This document shows positions 32,174-45,900 of a stretch of 64,000 nt of DNA, piece by piece; within the stretch, counting starts at the first letter, position 1, and each line of letters opens with the position of its first letter. Origin of the DNA: Ricinus communis (lineage: Eukaryota; Streptophyta; Magnoliopsida; Malpighiales; Euphorbiaceae); the NCBI RefSeq assembly GCF_019578655.1, contig NC_063257.1, positions 28,572,362 through 28,636,361 of the forward strand, read 5' to 3'. The notes beneath the pieces were generated by a model, which saw only the letters and a program-made list of their open reading frames with translations, was not told the origin of the DNA and did not search any database. The position numbers were made by a program, and so were the translations under genes.

Positions 32174-32640
32174 CTCCTTATTAATTTTCCCTTTGCACCG
32201 AAACTACTCCTTATTTAACTTCTTATGTATTTAGCCCTTGAGTGTTTTATTACTTTAAAACTATTTTTCTAGGGCTTTTTTCATTACTTGTTTAGTTTGG
32301 GCCTCTAGTTATGTTTATTAGATTATTTCTAAGTGTGGACCACCCCTTGCATTTGAGACAACACTCATTAGTTTTTTTAAACCCTAAGGATTCACTATAA
32401 ATAGTTAAGGGTTATCATCTTATAAGACTTTAACTTTGATTATGATTTGATGCTTGAGAGTGTTCTCTTTCTAAGTTCTTACAAATACTTATTGTTCTGA
32501 ACATTGCAACTTTGTTGATTGTTCATTAATAGCTAAGGGTTTCTTCAATAGATTGTAGTGAGTTCTTAGTTGCGTATCCTTTAGCTTGTTCTTGATAGAT
32601 CCTCAAAACGGATTGATATTGGTTCTATTCAATAGATTGT
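32174..32640 (+). repeat. 3' LTR-like region of element D
   Basis: Non-coding sequence after pol with CTATAAATAG (32395-32404) and T-rich flanks, ending where repeat B resumes. No second copy exists in the window, so boundaries are inferred. Confidence 0.55.
32395..32404 (+). promoter_or_regulatory. TATA-like box of LTR D
   Basis: CTATAAATAG sits about 220 bp into the LTR-like region, a usual position for a U3 TATA box. Confidence 0.5.
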
Positions 32641-32649
32641 CCATGCTCA

Positions 32650-33592
32650 TATCACCTTATGTCACCGGGAGGCCTCATGCCTAGAGAAACATGGAATGAT
32701 GGAGATCCCAATGGTACAAATCCTGATTTGGTATATTGGGGTGTGCCTTGACCCTCGGCGTTAACTCTTTCCTCCAAAAGATTTTTCCGCGCTCATTCTG
32801 AGAATGATATCAATACTCGATAAACTAATTTTCTTTTTGTGCATTTGTCCAAGTATTGTATTAGTGCCTATGATTGCCGCTTCCATGCACTTTCAATTAA
32901 CACTCGTATTTATGCTCACCAAATAAAATCAAACCATCAAACCAGATAGAGATTAAATAGAGTAGAACAAAAGAAATGAACAAAATGAGAACATAAGTGG
33001 GATTTCAGATCTGATAAGGAAAGAAACTACAAGTTCTTTATTCTTTTCACTAAGGAAAAGTATCAAATTGAATTGACTTAAACGCAAGAGTTGACAAAGA
33101 ACACAAAAGAAAGGAAGGACGTAAAACGTTCGCTAGAATGATTCTTGATAAGTTTGTAAAGTTCTCAAAAGAACTGATATCTTGTTTTTCTACAAGGTAG
33201 AAAACTCTAATAATATGCTCAGTACCCTCAAGTATTCGATTTCATGCAAGTTTTGTAGTACTACAGAGTAGTTGACTAGTCAACAACTCTTATAGTCCTA
33301 AATTCTATGAGCCAACTTAACAAAAACAACGGGAAATTCATGTGTGCCTTCCTAATAACACTTCAATCCAAATTACTTCATTATATCCATCCTAAATATC
33401 AAAATGCTTGGATTGCCGCTTGTATTAAGCTTGGATTAATAAAAGAACATGATTTCTCTCTTATGGTGTGAATTTATGTCTCGTCCTGCTTGATCATCAA
33501 CCTAAGCCCCAATGACACTAGTCAAGCTTGTCAATTGAGTTCCCATGATTCCTTATGCTAATCCTTGTGTCATCAAAAGTCATCGTGCTTGT
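32650..33592 (-). repeat. Dispersed non-coding repeat B, copy 5 (minus)
   Basis: Same orientation as copy 4 and similar along its length: GAGATCCCAATGGTACAAAT at the start, palindrome GTTGACTAGTCAAC near 33273, CTCGTCCTGCTTGATCATCA near 33480. It ends at TCATCGTGCTTG, where the satellite begins without a transition. Confidence 0.75.
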
Positions 33593-36500
33593 ATATTTTT
33601 TAATACGAGAGAACAACCCCGTTAGAGGGGTATATTTGTCAATATGAGAAAACAACCCCGTAAGCGGGGTATATTTATCAATATTAGAAAACTACCCCGT
33701 AAGAGGGGTATATCTTTAAAGATGAGAAAACAACCCCGTAAGAGGGGTATATTTGTCAATATTAGAAAATAACCCCGTAAGAGGGTAATATTTGCCAATA
33801 TTAGAAAACAACCCCGGAAGAGGGGTATATCTTTCAACATGAGAAAGCAATCCCAAAAAAGTGGTATATTTGCCAATATTAGAAAACAACCCCGTAAGAG
33901 TGGTATATTTGTCAATATTAAAAAACAACCCCCTAAGACGGGTATATCTTTCAACATGAGAAAACAACCCAAAAAAAATGGTGTATTTGTCAATATGAGA
34001 AAACAACCTCGTAAGAGGGGTATATTTGTCAATATTAGAAAACAACTCCGTAAGAGGGGTATATCTTTCAACATGAGAAAACAACCCCAAAAAAGTGGTA
34101 TATTTTTTAATACGAGAGAACAACCCCGTTAGAGGGGTATATTTGTCAATATGAGAAAACAACCCGTAAGAGGGGTATATTGGTCAATATGAGAAAACAA
34201 CCCCGTAAGAGGGGTATATCTTTCAAGATGAGAAAACATCACCAAAAGAGTGGTATATTTGTCAATATGAGAAAACAACCCCGTAAGAGGGGTATATTTA
34301 TCAATATTAGCAAACAACCCCGTAAGAGGGGTATATATTTTAACATGAGAAAACAACCCCAAAAAAGTGGTACATTTTTTAATACAAGAAAACAACCCCG
34401 TAATAGGGAATATTTGTCAATATTAGAAAACAACCAAGTAAGAGGGGTATATTTTTCAATATTAGAAAACAAACCCGTAGAAGGGGTATATCTTTCAAAA
34501 TGTGTAAACAACCCCAAAAAACTGGTATATTTTACAATACGAGAAAACAACCCCGTAAGAGAGTTATATATTTCAACGTGAGAAAACAACCCCAAAAAAG
34601 TAGTATATTTGTCAATATGAGAAAACAACCCCATAAGAGGGGTATATTTGTCAATATTAGAAAACAACCCCGTAAGAGGGGCATATCTTTCAACATGAGA
34701 AAACAACCCCAAAAAAGTGGTATATTTTTTAATGCGAGGAAACAACCCCGTAAGAGGGGTATATTAGTCAATATTAGAAAACAACCCTATAAGAGCGGTA
34801 TATCTTTCAACATGAGAAAACAACCCCAAAAAATAGTATATTTGTCAATATAAGAGAACAAACCCGTAAGAGGGATTTATTTCTCAATATTAGAAAACAA
34901 CCCCGTAAGAGGGTATATCTTTCGACATGAGAAAACAACCTAAAAAAGCAGTATATTTCTCAACTTGAGAAAACATCCCCTTAGGAGGGATATTTGTCGA
35001 TAGTAAAAAAATACACCATAAGAGGAGTATATCTTTCAACATGAGAAAACAACCCCAAAAAAGTGGTATATTTTTAAAACGAGAAAACCACCCTGTAAGA
35101 GGGGTATATCTGGCAATATTAGAAAACAACACCGTAAGAGGGGTATATTTGCCAATATTAGAAAATAACCCCGTAAGAGGGGTATATTTATCAATATTAA
35201 AAAACAACCCCATAAGAGGATAATATCTTTCAACATGAGAAAACAACCCCAAAAAAGTTGTATATTTGTCAATATAAGAAAACAACCCTATAAGAGGGGT
35301 ATATTTGTCAATATTAGAAGACAACCCCGTAAAGCGGTATATCTTTCAACATGAGAAAACAACACCAAAAAAGTGGTATCTTTGTCAATATGACAAAATA
35401 ACCCCGTTAGAAAGGTATATTTGTCAATATTAGAAAACAACCCCGTAAGGGGTATATTTATCAATATTAGAAAACAACCCCGTAAGAGGCTTAGATCTTT
35501 CAACATGAGAAAATAACCCAGAAAAGTGGTATATTTGTCAATATGAGAAAATAACCCCGTATGAGGTATATATTTATCAATATTAGAAAACAACCCCGTA
35601 ACAGGGGTATATCTTTCAACATGAGAAAACAACCCCAAAAAAGTGGTATGTTTTTTAATACGAGAAAACAACCCCGTAAGAGGGTTATATTTCGCTATAT
35701 TAGAAAATAACCCCATAAGAGGGTATATTTGCCAATATTTGAAAACAACCCCGTAAGAGGGGTATATTTGATAATATTAAAAAATAAACCTGTATCCGGG
35801 GTATATCTTTCGACATGAGAAAACAACCCCAAAAAAGCGGTATATTTTTTAATAAGGGAAAACAACCCCGTAACAGGGGTATAGTTTTCAATATTAGAAA
35901 ACAACCCCGTAAGAGGGGTACATTTGCCAACATTAGAAAATAACCACGTCAGAGGGGTATATCTTTCAACATGAGAAAACAACCCCAAAAAAGTGCTATA
36001 TTTGCCAATATTAGAAAACAACCCCGTAAGAGTGGTATTTGTCAATATTAAAAAATAACCCCGTAAGACGGGTATATCTTTCAACATGAGAAAACAACCC
36101 CAAAAAAGTGGTATATTTGCCAATATTAGAAAATAACCCCGTAAGAGTGGTATATTTGTCAATATTAAAAAACAACCCCGTAAGACAGGGATATCTTTCA
36201 ATATGAGAAAACAACCCAAAAAACTGGTGTATTTGTCAATATGAGAAAACAACCCCGTAAGAGGGTATATCTTTCAACATGAGAAAACAACCCCAAAAAA
36301 GTGGTATATTTGTCAATATGAGAAAACAACCCTGTAAGAGGGGTATATTTGTCAATATTAGCAAACAACCCCGTAAGAGGGGTATATCTTTTAACATGAG
36401 AAAACAACCCCAAAAAAGTGATTTATTTTTTAATACGAGAAAACAACCCCGTAATAGGGTATATTTGTCAATATTAGAAAACAACCACGTAGGAGGGGTA

Positions 36501-37352
36501 TATTTGTCAATATTAGAAAACAAACTCGTAGGAGGGGTATATCTTTCAACATTTGAAAACAACCCCTAAAAAGTGGTATATTTTTCAATATGAGAAAACA
36601 ACCCCGTAAGAGGGGTATATTTGTCAATATTAGAAAATAACCCCGTAAGAGGGTTATATTTGCCAATATTAGAAAACAACCCCGGAAGAGGGGTATATCT
36701 TTCAACATGAGAAAACAACCCCAAAAAAGTGGTATATTTGTCAATATAAGAGAACAAACCCGTAGGAGGGTTATATCTGTCAATATTAGAAGACAACCTC
36801 GTAAGAGGGTTATATGTTTTAACATGAGAAAACAACTCCAAAAAAGTTGTATAGTTGTCAATATGAGAAAACAACCTCATAAGAGGGGTATATTTGTCAA
36901 TATTTGAAAACAATCCCGTAAGAGGGGTATGTTTGTCAATATTAGAAAACAACCCCGTATGAGGGGTATATCTTTCAACATGAGAAAACAACCCCAAAAA
37001 AGTGGTATATTTGTCAATATGAGAAAATAACCCCGTAAGAGGGGTATATTTATCAATATTAGCAAACAACCCCGTAAGAGGGGTATATCTTTCAACATGA
37101 GAAACCGACCCTAAAAAAGTGGTATTTTTTAATACGAGAAAACAACCCCGTAAGAGGGGTATATTTGTCAATATTAGAAAATAACCCCTTAAGTGGGGTA
37201 TGTTTGTCAATATTGGAAAACAACGCCGTAGGAGGGGTATATCTTTCAACATGAGAAAATATCCCTAAAAAAGTGGTATATTTATCTATATGAGAAAGTA
37301 ATCCCGTAAGAGGGGTATATTTATCAATATTAGAAAATAACCCTGTAAGAGG
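33593..37352. repeat. 39-bp satellite array, left block (about 96 units)
   Basis: Tandem units of 39 bp (occasionally 37-40). Type A1 carries TATATTTGTCAATATTAG plus ACCCCGTAAGAGGGG. Type A2 has ATATGAG in place of ATATTAG. Type B carries TATATCTTTCAACATGAG plus ACCCCAAAAAAGTGG. Type C carries TATATTTTTTAATACGAG. The common order is B, then A2 or C, then A1, giving a 117-bp higher-order period, with extra A1 units inserted. Units differ from each other at several positions. No spacer sequences occur between them. Confidence 0.95.
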
Positions 37353-38400
37353 TGATGCGATAGCCCCTTGAAAGGCTTGCTTGAATCAAATCTAGATAGG
37401 ACGTATGCCGAAGCTTCCCTTGTTGACGCCTAAGGCATCCTTAATAAGTGGAGAAGGAGGTCACGTCCTCGGCCTTGGAAAGGAGGCATTCAATACTCAA
37501 TTTTGTTATGAGTAACAAATACAAATAAGGACAAAGGAAGGCCAAGGTGACGTCGGTAGAGATATTGTCCATGGCTCCACTTAATTAAGAATGAAAATGG
37601 GGACAACCCCACTAACTCAATTCAGGAAATGATGATTATATTGCTGTAGAAGAAGTCGACTCGAATCCCACTTAATTTGTAGATGGAAAGTGGGGACAAT
37701 CCCACTTTCACAATTCAGAAGAAGAAGTCCCAAAGTTGACATCGGTAGGGAGGTGATCATAATTCAACTAATTTGATGAAGGTGCACCAACCACGTAACA
37801 ATTCATTTGGGGACCGATCCCCACTTTCTCAATTCGGCAAATTCAAGAACAACCACTTTGAAATGGAAAATGGGACAAAAACAATTAATGAAATGGACTT
37901 AATTCCAAACAAGAATGTAGATTAAAAGGGGTGATAGTGTTTAGTATTAGGATAGGCAAAAATAAGAAAGGTAGGGAGGCGGCATCGAAGACAAGGGAGG
38001 AGTCCAAAGCTCTCTCAAACCCCTTGTTTTAAAATTCAACGTGCCCTAAAACAAAACCAATATCCCATATATATGGGAACCCTAAACCAATATTTCTAAT
38101 AAAGGAAAACAAGGTAAATAAATACAAACAAATAAAAAATAAAAACAAATAGCAATTTAAACCCAAAGATGAAAGTTTAAGTTTTAGGAAGTCTCTTTAC
38201 GCCAAGTAGACAATGATAAAATCTTGAAGGTGGGTGTGGAAATTGAGGACGCTCCATTCCTTGCAAAGGCCTTGGCGACAATGCTCGGAGTGGCTTGGGC
38301 AATAGCTTTGGCATGAGAACTCGTGATAGGTACATTTGAGCGAACACTTAACATGTCTTCCTCTTGAGCCTCCGCAAATGTCAATGATGGAACTGCACCA
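37353..38400 (-). mobile_element. Solo LTR inserted in satellite (1048 bp, TSD AGAGG)
   Basis: Interrupts the array in register. It is flanked by AGAGG at 37348-37352 and 38401-38405. It begins TGATGCGATAGC and ends AACTGCACCA on plus, so the minus strand runs TG to CA. Minus-strand order is a coding tail, then AT-rich sequence with CCCATATATATGGG (about 38066-38079, probable TATA), then three related GTGGGGA(C/T)-type blocks. Length, TG/CA ends and 5-bp duplication are those of a solo LTR left by recombination. Confidence 0.85.
38184..38400 (-). pseudogene. Polyprotein tail encoded within the solo LTR
   Basis: From the LTR start the minus strand reads AVPSLTFAEAQEEDMLSVRS, NVPITSSHAKAIAQATPSIV and KAFARNGASSISTPTFKILS to a stop at about 38184. 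It is not part of the satellite even though an open frame runs on from it. As in elements A and C, the end of the polyprotein gene appears to lie inside the LTR. Family not recognised. Confidence 0.55.
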
Positions 38401-38999
38401 AGAGGGGTATATTTTTCAACATGAGAAAACAACCCTGAAAATGTGGTATATTTGTCAATATGAGAAAACAACCCCGTAAGAGGGGTATATTTGTTAAAAT
38501 TAGAAAATAACCCCGTAAGAGGGGTATATTTGTCAATATTAGAAAACAACCCCGTAAGAGGGATATATATTTCAACATTAGAAAACAACCCCAACAAAGT
38601 GGTATATCTGTCAATATGTGAAAACAACCCTGTGAGAGGGGTATATTTATCAATATTATAAAAGAACCCCGTAAGAGGGGTATATCTTTCAACATGAGAA
38701 AGCAACCCCAAAAAAGTGATATATATGTCAATATGAGAAAACAACCCCGTGAGAGGGGTATATTTGTCAATATTAAAAATAACCCCGTAAGAGGGGTATA
38801 TATTTCAACATGAGAAAACAACCCCAAAAAAGTGATACATTTGTCAATATGAGTAAACAACCCCGTGAGAGGGGTATATTTGTCAATATTAGAAAACAAC
38901 CCCGTTAGAAGGGTATATTCGTCAACATGAGAAAACAACCCCAAAAAAGTGGTGTATTTGTCAATATGGGAAAACAACCCCAAAAAAGTGGTATATTTT

Positions 39000-39950
39000 T
39001 CAATATGAGAAAACAACCCCGTGAGAGGGATCTATTTGTCAATATTAGAAAAGAACCCCGTAAGAGGGGTATATCTTTCTACATGAGAAGGAAACCCCAA
39101 AAAAGTGGTATATTTATCAATATGAGAAAACAACCCCCTGAGAGGGGTATATTTATCAATATTAGACAAGAACCACGTAAGAGGGGTATATCTTTCTACA
39201 TGAGAAAAAAACCCAAAAAAGTAGTATATTTATCAATATGAGAAAACAACCCCGTGAGAGGGATATATTTGTCAATATTAGAAAAGAACCCCGTAAGAGG
39301 GGTATATCTTTCTACATGAGAAGGAAACCGCAAAAAAGTGGTATATTTATCAATATGAGAAAACAACCCAATGAGAGGGATATATTTGTCAATATTAGAC
39401 AAGAACCACGTAAGAGGGGTATATCTTTCTACATGAGAAAAAAACCCCAAAAAAGTGGTATATTTATCAATATGAGAAAACAACCCCGTGAGAGGGATAT
39501 ATTTGTCAATATTAGAAAAGAACCCCGTAAGAGGGGTATATCTTTCTACATGAGAAGGAAATCCCAAAAAAGTGGTATATTTATCAATATGAGAAAATAA
39601 CCCCCTGAGAGGGGTATATTTATCAATATTAGACAAGAACCACGTAAGAGGGGTATATCTTTCTACATGAGAAAAAAACCCCAAAAAAGTGGTATATTTA
39701 TCAATATGAGAAAACAACCCGTGAGGGATATGTTGTCAATATTAGAAAGAACCCCGTAAGAGGGTATATCTTTCACATGAGAAGGAAACCCCAAAAGTGG
39801 TATATTTATCAATATGAGAAAACAACCCCCTGAGAGGGGTATATTTATCAATATTACACAAGAACCACGTAAGAGGGGTATATCTTTCTACATGAGAAAA
39901 AAACCCCAAAAAAGTGGTATATTTATCAATATGAGAAAACAACCCCGTGA
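39000..39950. repeat. 234-bp higher-order repeat (6 x 39 bp), about four copies
   Basis: AAGAACCCCGTAAGAGGGG starts at 39051, 39284, 39518 and 39747. A partner, GACAAGAACCACGTAAG, lies about halfway between successive starts (about 39164, 39398, 39632, 39855). The two alternate with GAAGGAAACC and GAAAAAAACC units. The fourth copy has lost several bases. Confidence 0.85.
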
Positions 39951-42900
39951 GAGGGGTATAGTTGTCAATATTAGAAAACAACCCCGTAAGAGGGGTATAT
40001 CTTTTAACATGAGAAAACAACCCCGTAAGAGGGATATATCTTTCAACATGACAAAACAACCCCAACTTGCCAATATGAGAAAATAACCTCGTAAAAGGGG
40101 TATATTTGTCAATATTAGAAAACAACCCCGTAAGAAGGGTATATCTTTCCACATGAGAAAATAACCCCAAAAAAGTGGTATATTTTTCAATACGAGAAAA
40201 CAACCCCGTAAGAGGGGTATATTTGTCTATATTAGAAAAGAACCCCGTTAAAGGGGTATATCTTTCAACATGAGAAAATAACCCTAAAAAAGTGATATAT
40301 TTGTCATTATGAGAAAACAACCCCATGACAGGGGTATATTTGTCAATATTAAAAATAACCCCGTAAGAAGGGTATATCTTTCAACATGAGAAAACAACCC
40401 CAAAAAAGTGATACATTTGTTAATATGAGAAAACAACCCCGTGAGAGGGGTATATTTGTCAATATTACAAAACAACCCCGTGGGGGGGGGGGTATATTCG
40501 TCAACATGAGAAAACAACCCCAAAAAACTAGTATATCTTCCAACATGAGAAAACAACCCAAAAAAAGTGGTATATTTGTCAATATGAGAAAACAAACCGT
40601 GAGAGGGGTATATCTTTCTACATGAGACAAAGCTCCAAAAAAAGTAGTATATTTGTCAATATGAGAAAATAACCCCGTGAAAGGGGTGTATTTGTCTATA
40701 TTAGAAAAGAACCCCGTTAAAGGGGTATATCTTTCAACATGAGAAAATAACCCCAAAAAAGTGATATATTTGTCATTATGAGAAAACAACCCCATGACAG
40801 GGGTATACTTGTCAATATTAAAAATAACCCCGTAAGAAGGGTATATCTTTCAACATGAGAAAACAACCCCAAAAAAGTGATATATTTGTCAAAATGAGAA
40901 AACAACCCCATGAGAGGGGTATATTTATCAATATTAGAAAATAATCCCGTAAGAGGCATATATTTGTCAATATTAGAAAACAACCCTGTAAGAGGGGTAT
41001 ATTTGTAAATATTAGAAAAGAACCATGTAAGGGAGGCATATCTTTCAATATGAGAAAACAACCCTAAAAAAGTCATATATTTCTCATTATGAGAAAACAA
41101 CCCCGTAAGAGGGGTATATTTGTCAATATTAGAAAATAATCCCGTAAGAGGGGTATATCTTTCAACATGAGAAAACAACCACAAAATAGTGGTATATTTG
41201 TCAATATGAGAAGATAACCGCTTAAGAAGAGTATATCTTTCAACATGAGAAAACGACCCCAAAACAGTGGTATATTTGTCAACATGAGGAAACAACCCCG
41301 TAAGAGGGGTATATTTATCAATATTAGAGAGCAACCCCGTAATAGGGATATATCTTTCAACATGAGGAAACAACCCCAAAAAAGAGGTATATTTTTAAAT
41401 ATGAGAAAATAACCCCGGAAGAGGGGTATATTCGTCAAAATGAGAAAATAATCCCGGGAGATGGAGAATACAATCCCGTAAGAGGGCTATATTTTTCAAT
41501 ATTAGAAAACAACCCCCGTAAGAGGGGTATATTTGTTAATATTAGAACAGAACCCCATAAGAGGGGTATATCGTTCAATATGAGAAAACAACCCCAAAAA
41601 AGTAGTATGTTTTTTAATACGAGAAAACAACCCGTAAGAGGGGTATATTCATCAAAATGAGAAAACAATCCCGTGAAAGGGGTATATTTGTCAATATTAG
41701 AAAATAATCCCGTAAGAAGGGGTATATTTGGCAATATTAGAAAACAACCCCTTAAGAGGGGTATATTTGTCAATTTTAGAAAAGAACCCCTTAAGAGGTG
41801 TATATCTTTCAACATGAGAAAACAACCCCAAAAAAGTGGTATATCTTTTAACATGACAAAACAACCCCAAAAATAAGGTATATTTGGCAATATGAGAAAA
41901 CAACCCCGTGAGATGGGTATATTTGTCAATATTAGAAAAGAACCCCGTAAGAGGGGTATATCTTTCAAAATAAGAAAACAACCCCAAAAAAGTGGTATAT
42001 TTGTCAATATGAGAAAACAACCCCGTGAGAGGGGTATATTTGTCAATATTATAAAACAGCCCCGTAAGAGGGTATATCTTTCAACAAGAGAACACAACCC
42101 CAAAATAGTGGTATATTTGTCAACATGAGAAAACAACCCCGTCAGAGGGGTGTATTTGTCAATATAAGAAAATAACCCCGTAAGAGGGATATATCTTTCA
42201 ACATGAGAAAACAACCTCAGAGAAGTGGTATATTTTTTATTATGAGAAAACAACCCCGAAAGAGCGGTTTATTTGTCAATATTAGAAAACAACCCCGAAA
42301 GAAGGGTATATATTTCAACTAGAGAAAACAACCCCAACAAAGTGGTATATTTGTCAATATGAGAAAACAACCTCGTGAGAGGGGTATATTGGTCAATTTT
42401 AAAAACAACCGCGTTAGAGGGGTATATCTTTCAACATGAGAAAACAACCCCAAAAAAAGTGATACATCTGTCAATATGAGAAAACAACCCCATGAGAGTG
42501 GTATATTTGTCAATATTAAAAATAACCCCGTAAGAGGGGTATATCTTTCAACATGAGAAAATAACCCCAAAAAAGTGATACATTTGTCAATATGAGAAAA
42601 GAACCCCATGAGAGGGGTATATTTATCAATACTAAAAATAACCGCGTAAAAGGGGTGTATCTTTCAACATGACAAAACAACCCCAAAAAAGTGATACATT
42701 TGTCAATATGAGAAAACAACCCCTTAAGAGGGTTATATTTGTCAATATTAGAAAACAACCACGTAAGAGGGGTATATCTTTCAACATGAGAAAACAAGCC
42801 CGTAAGAGGGATATATCTTTCAATACGAGAAAACAACCCCGTAAGAGGGGTATATTCGTCAAAATGAGAAAATAACCCCGTTAGAGGGGTATATTTATCA

Positions 42901-45900
42901 ATATTAGAAAATAATCCCGTAAGAGGCGTATATTTGTCAATATTAGAAAACAACCCCGTAAGAGGGGTATATTTGTCATTATTAGAAAAGAACCCCGTGA
43001 GAGAGTTATATCTTTCAATATGAGAAAATAACCCCAAAAAAGTGATATATTTGTCAATATGAGAAAACAACCCCGTGAGAGGGGTATATTTGTCAATATT
43101 AGAAAATAATCCCGTAAGAGGGGTATATCTTTCGACATGAGAAAACAGCCCCAAAAAAGTTGTTTATTTGTCAATATGAGAAAACAACCCCGTAAGAGGG
43201 GTTTATTTATTAATATTAGAAAACAATCCTTAAACAGGGGTATATCTTTCAAAATGAGAAAACACCCCGAAAAAAGTGGTATATTTTTTAATACTGGAAA
43301 ACAACCCCATAAGAGGAGTATATTCGTTAAAATGAGAAAACAACCCCGAGAGAGGGGTATATTTGTCAATATTAGAAAATAATCCCGTAAGAGTGGTATA
43401 TTTGTCAATATTAGAAAGCCACCCCGTAAGAGAGGTATATTTGTCAATATTAGCAGAGAACCCCGTAAGAGGGATATATTTTTCAATATGAGAAAACAAC
43501 CCCGTAAGAGGGGTATATTTGTCAATATGAGAAAACAACCCCGTAAGATGGGTATATTTGTCAATATTAGAAAACAATCCCGTAAGACGCGTATATCTTT
43601 CAACATCAGAAAACAACCCCAGAAAAGTGGTATATTTGTCCATATCAGAAAACAACCCCATAAGAGGGGTATATTTGTCAATATTAAAAAACAACCTCGT
43701 AAGAAGGGTATATCTTTCAACAAGAGAAAATAACCTAAAAAAGTAGTATATTTGTCAGTATGAGAAAATAAACGAGTAAGAGGGTTTTATTTGTCAGTAT
43801 TAGAAAACAACCCCGTAAGACGGATATATTTATCAATATTAGAAAACAACCCGTTAAGAGGGGTATATCTTTCAACATGAGAGAACAACCCTAAAAAGGT
43901 GGTATATTTTTTAATATGAGAAAACAACCCTGTAAGAGGTGTATATTTGTCAATGTTAGAAAACAACCTTGTAAGAGGTGTATATTTGCCAATATTAGAA
44001 AACAACCCCCTGTAAGAGGGGTATGTCTCTCAACATGAGAAAACAACCCCAAAAAAGGGGTGTATTTTTTAATACGAGAAAACAACCCCGTAAGAGGTGT
44101 AAATTTGAGAATATTAGAAAATAATCCCGTAAGAGGGGTATATTTGTCAATATTATAAAACAACCCCACAAGAGGGGTATATCTTTCAACATGAGAAATC
44201 AACCCCAGAAATGTGGTATAAATGTCAATATGAGAAAACAACCCCGTAAGATGGGTATATTTGTGAATATTAGAAAATAACCCTATAAGAGGAGTATATT
44301 TGTCAATATTAGAAAACAACCCTGTAGGAAGGATATATCTTTCCACTTGAGAAAACAACTGCAAAAAAGTGGTATATATGTCAATATGAGAAAACAACCC
44401 CGTAAGAGGGGTATATTTGTCAATATTAGAAAACAACCCCGTAAAGGGGTATATTTGTCAGTATTAGAAAACAAACCGGTAAGACGGATATATCTTTCAA
44501 CATGAGAAAATAACCCCAAAAAAGTGGGGTATTTTTTAATACGAGAAAATAACCCCGTAAGAAGAGTATATTTGTCAATATTAGAAAACAACCGCAAAGA
44601 GGGTTATATCTTTCAACATGAGAAAACAACCCCAAAAGTGGTATATTTTTTAATACGAGAAAACAATCCGTAAGAGGGGTATATTTCTCAATATTAGAAA
44701 ACAACCGCGTAAGAGGGATATATTTGTCAATATTAGAAAACAACCCTGTAAGAAGGATATATCTTTCAACAAGAGACAACAACCCCAGGAAAGTGGCATG
44801 TTATCTAATATGAGAAAACACCACCGTAAAAGGGTATATCTTTCCACATGAGAAACAACCCCAAAAAAGAGGAATATTTGTCAACATTAGAATACAACCC
44901 CATTAGAGGGGTATATTTATCAATATTAGAAAACTACCCCGTAAGAGTGGTATATCTTTCAACATGAGATAATAACCCGAAAAAGTGGTATATATGTCAA
45001 TGAGAAAACAGCCCCGTAAGAGGGATTTATCTTTCAAGATGAGAAAACAACCCTAAAAAAGTGGTGTATTTGTCCATATGAGAAAACAACCCCGTGAGAG
45101 GGGTATATTTGTCAATATTAGAAAACAACCCCAAAAAAGTTATGTATTTGTCCATATGAGAAAAACACCCCGTGAGAAGGGTATATTTATCAATATTAGA
45201 AAACAACCCGCAAGAGATGTATATCTTTCAACATGAGAAAACAACCCCAAAAAAGTGTAATATTTTTTAATACGAAAAAATAAACCCGTAAGAGGGGTAT
45301 ATTTTTCGATAACAACCACGTAAGAGGGTTATATTTGCCAATATTAGAAAACAACTCCAGAAGAGGGGTATATCTTTCAACATGAGAAAACAACCCAAAA
45401 AAGGGGTATATTTTTTAATACGAGAAAATAACCCCGTAAGAGGGGTATATTTGTAAATATTAGAAAAGAACCTCGTAAGAGGGATATATTTGTCAATATT
45501 AGAAAACAACCCCGTAAGAGGGGTATATTTGTCATTATGAGAAAACAACCCCATAAGAGGGGTATATTTGTCAATATTAGAAAACAACCCCGTAAAAGGG
45601 GTATATCTTTCAACATGAGAAAATAATACCAAATAAGTGGCATATATTTTAATACGAGAAAACAACCTCGTAAGAGGAGTTTATTTGTTAATATTGGAAA
45701 ACAACCCCGTAAGAGGGATATATTTGCCAATATTAGAAAACAACCCCGTAAGAGGGGTATATCTTTCAACATAAGAAAACAACCCCAAAAAAGTGGTATA
45801 TTTGTCATTATGAGAAAACAACCTCATAAGAGGGGTATATTTGTCAATATTAGAAAACAACCCCGTTAGAGCGGTATATCTTTCTACATGAGACAACAAC

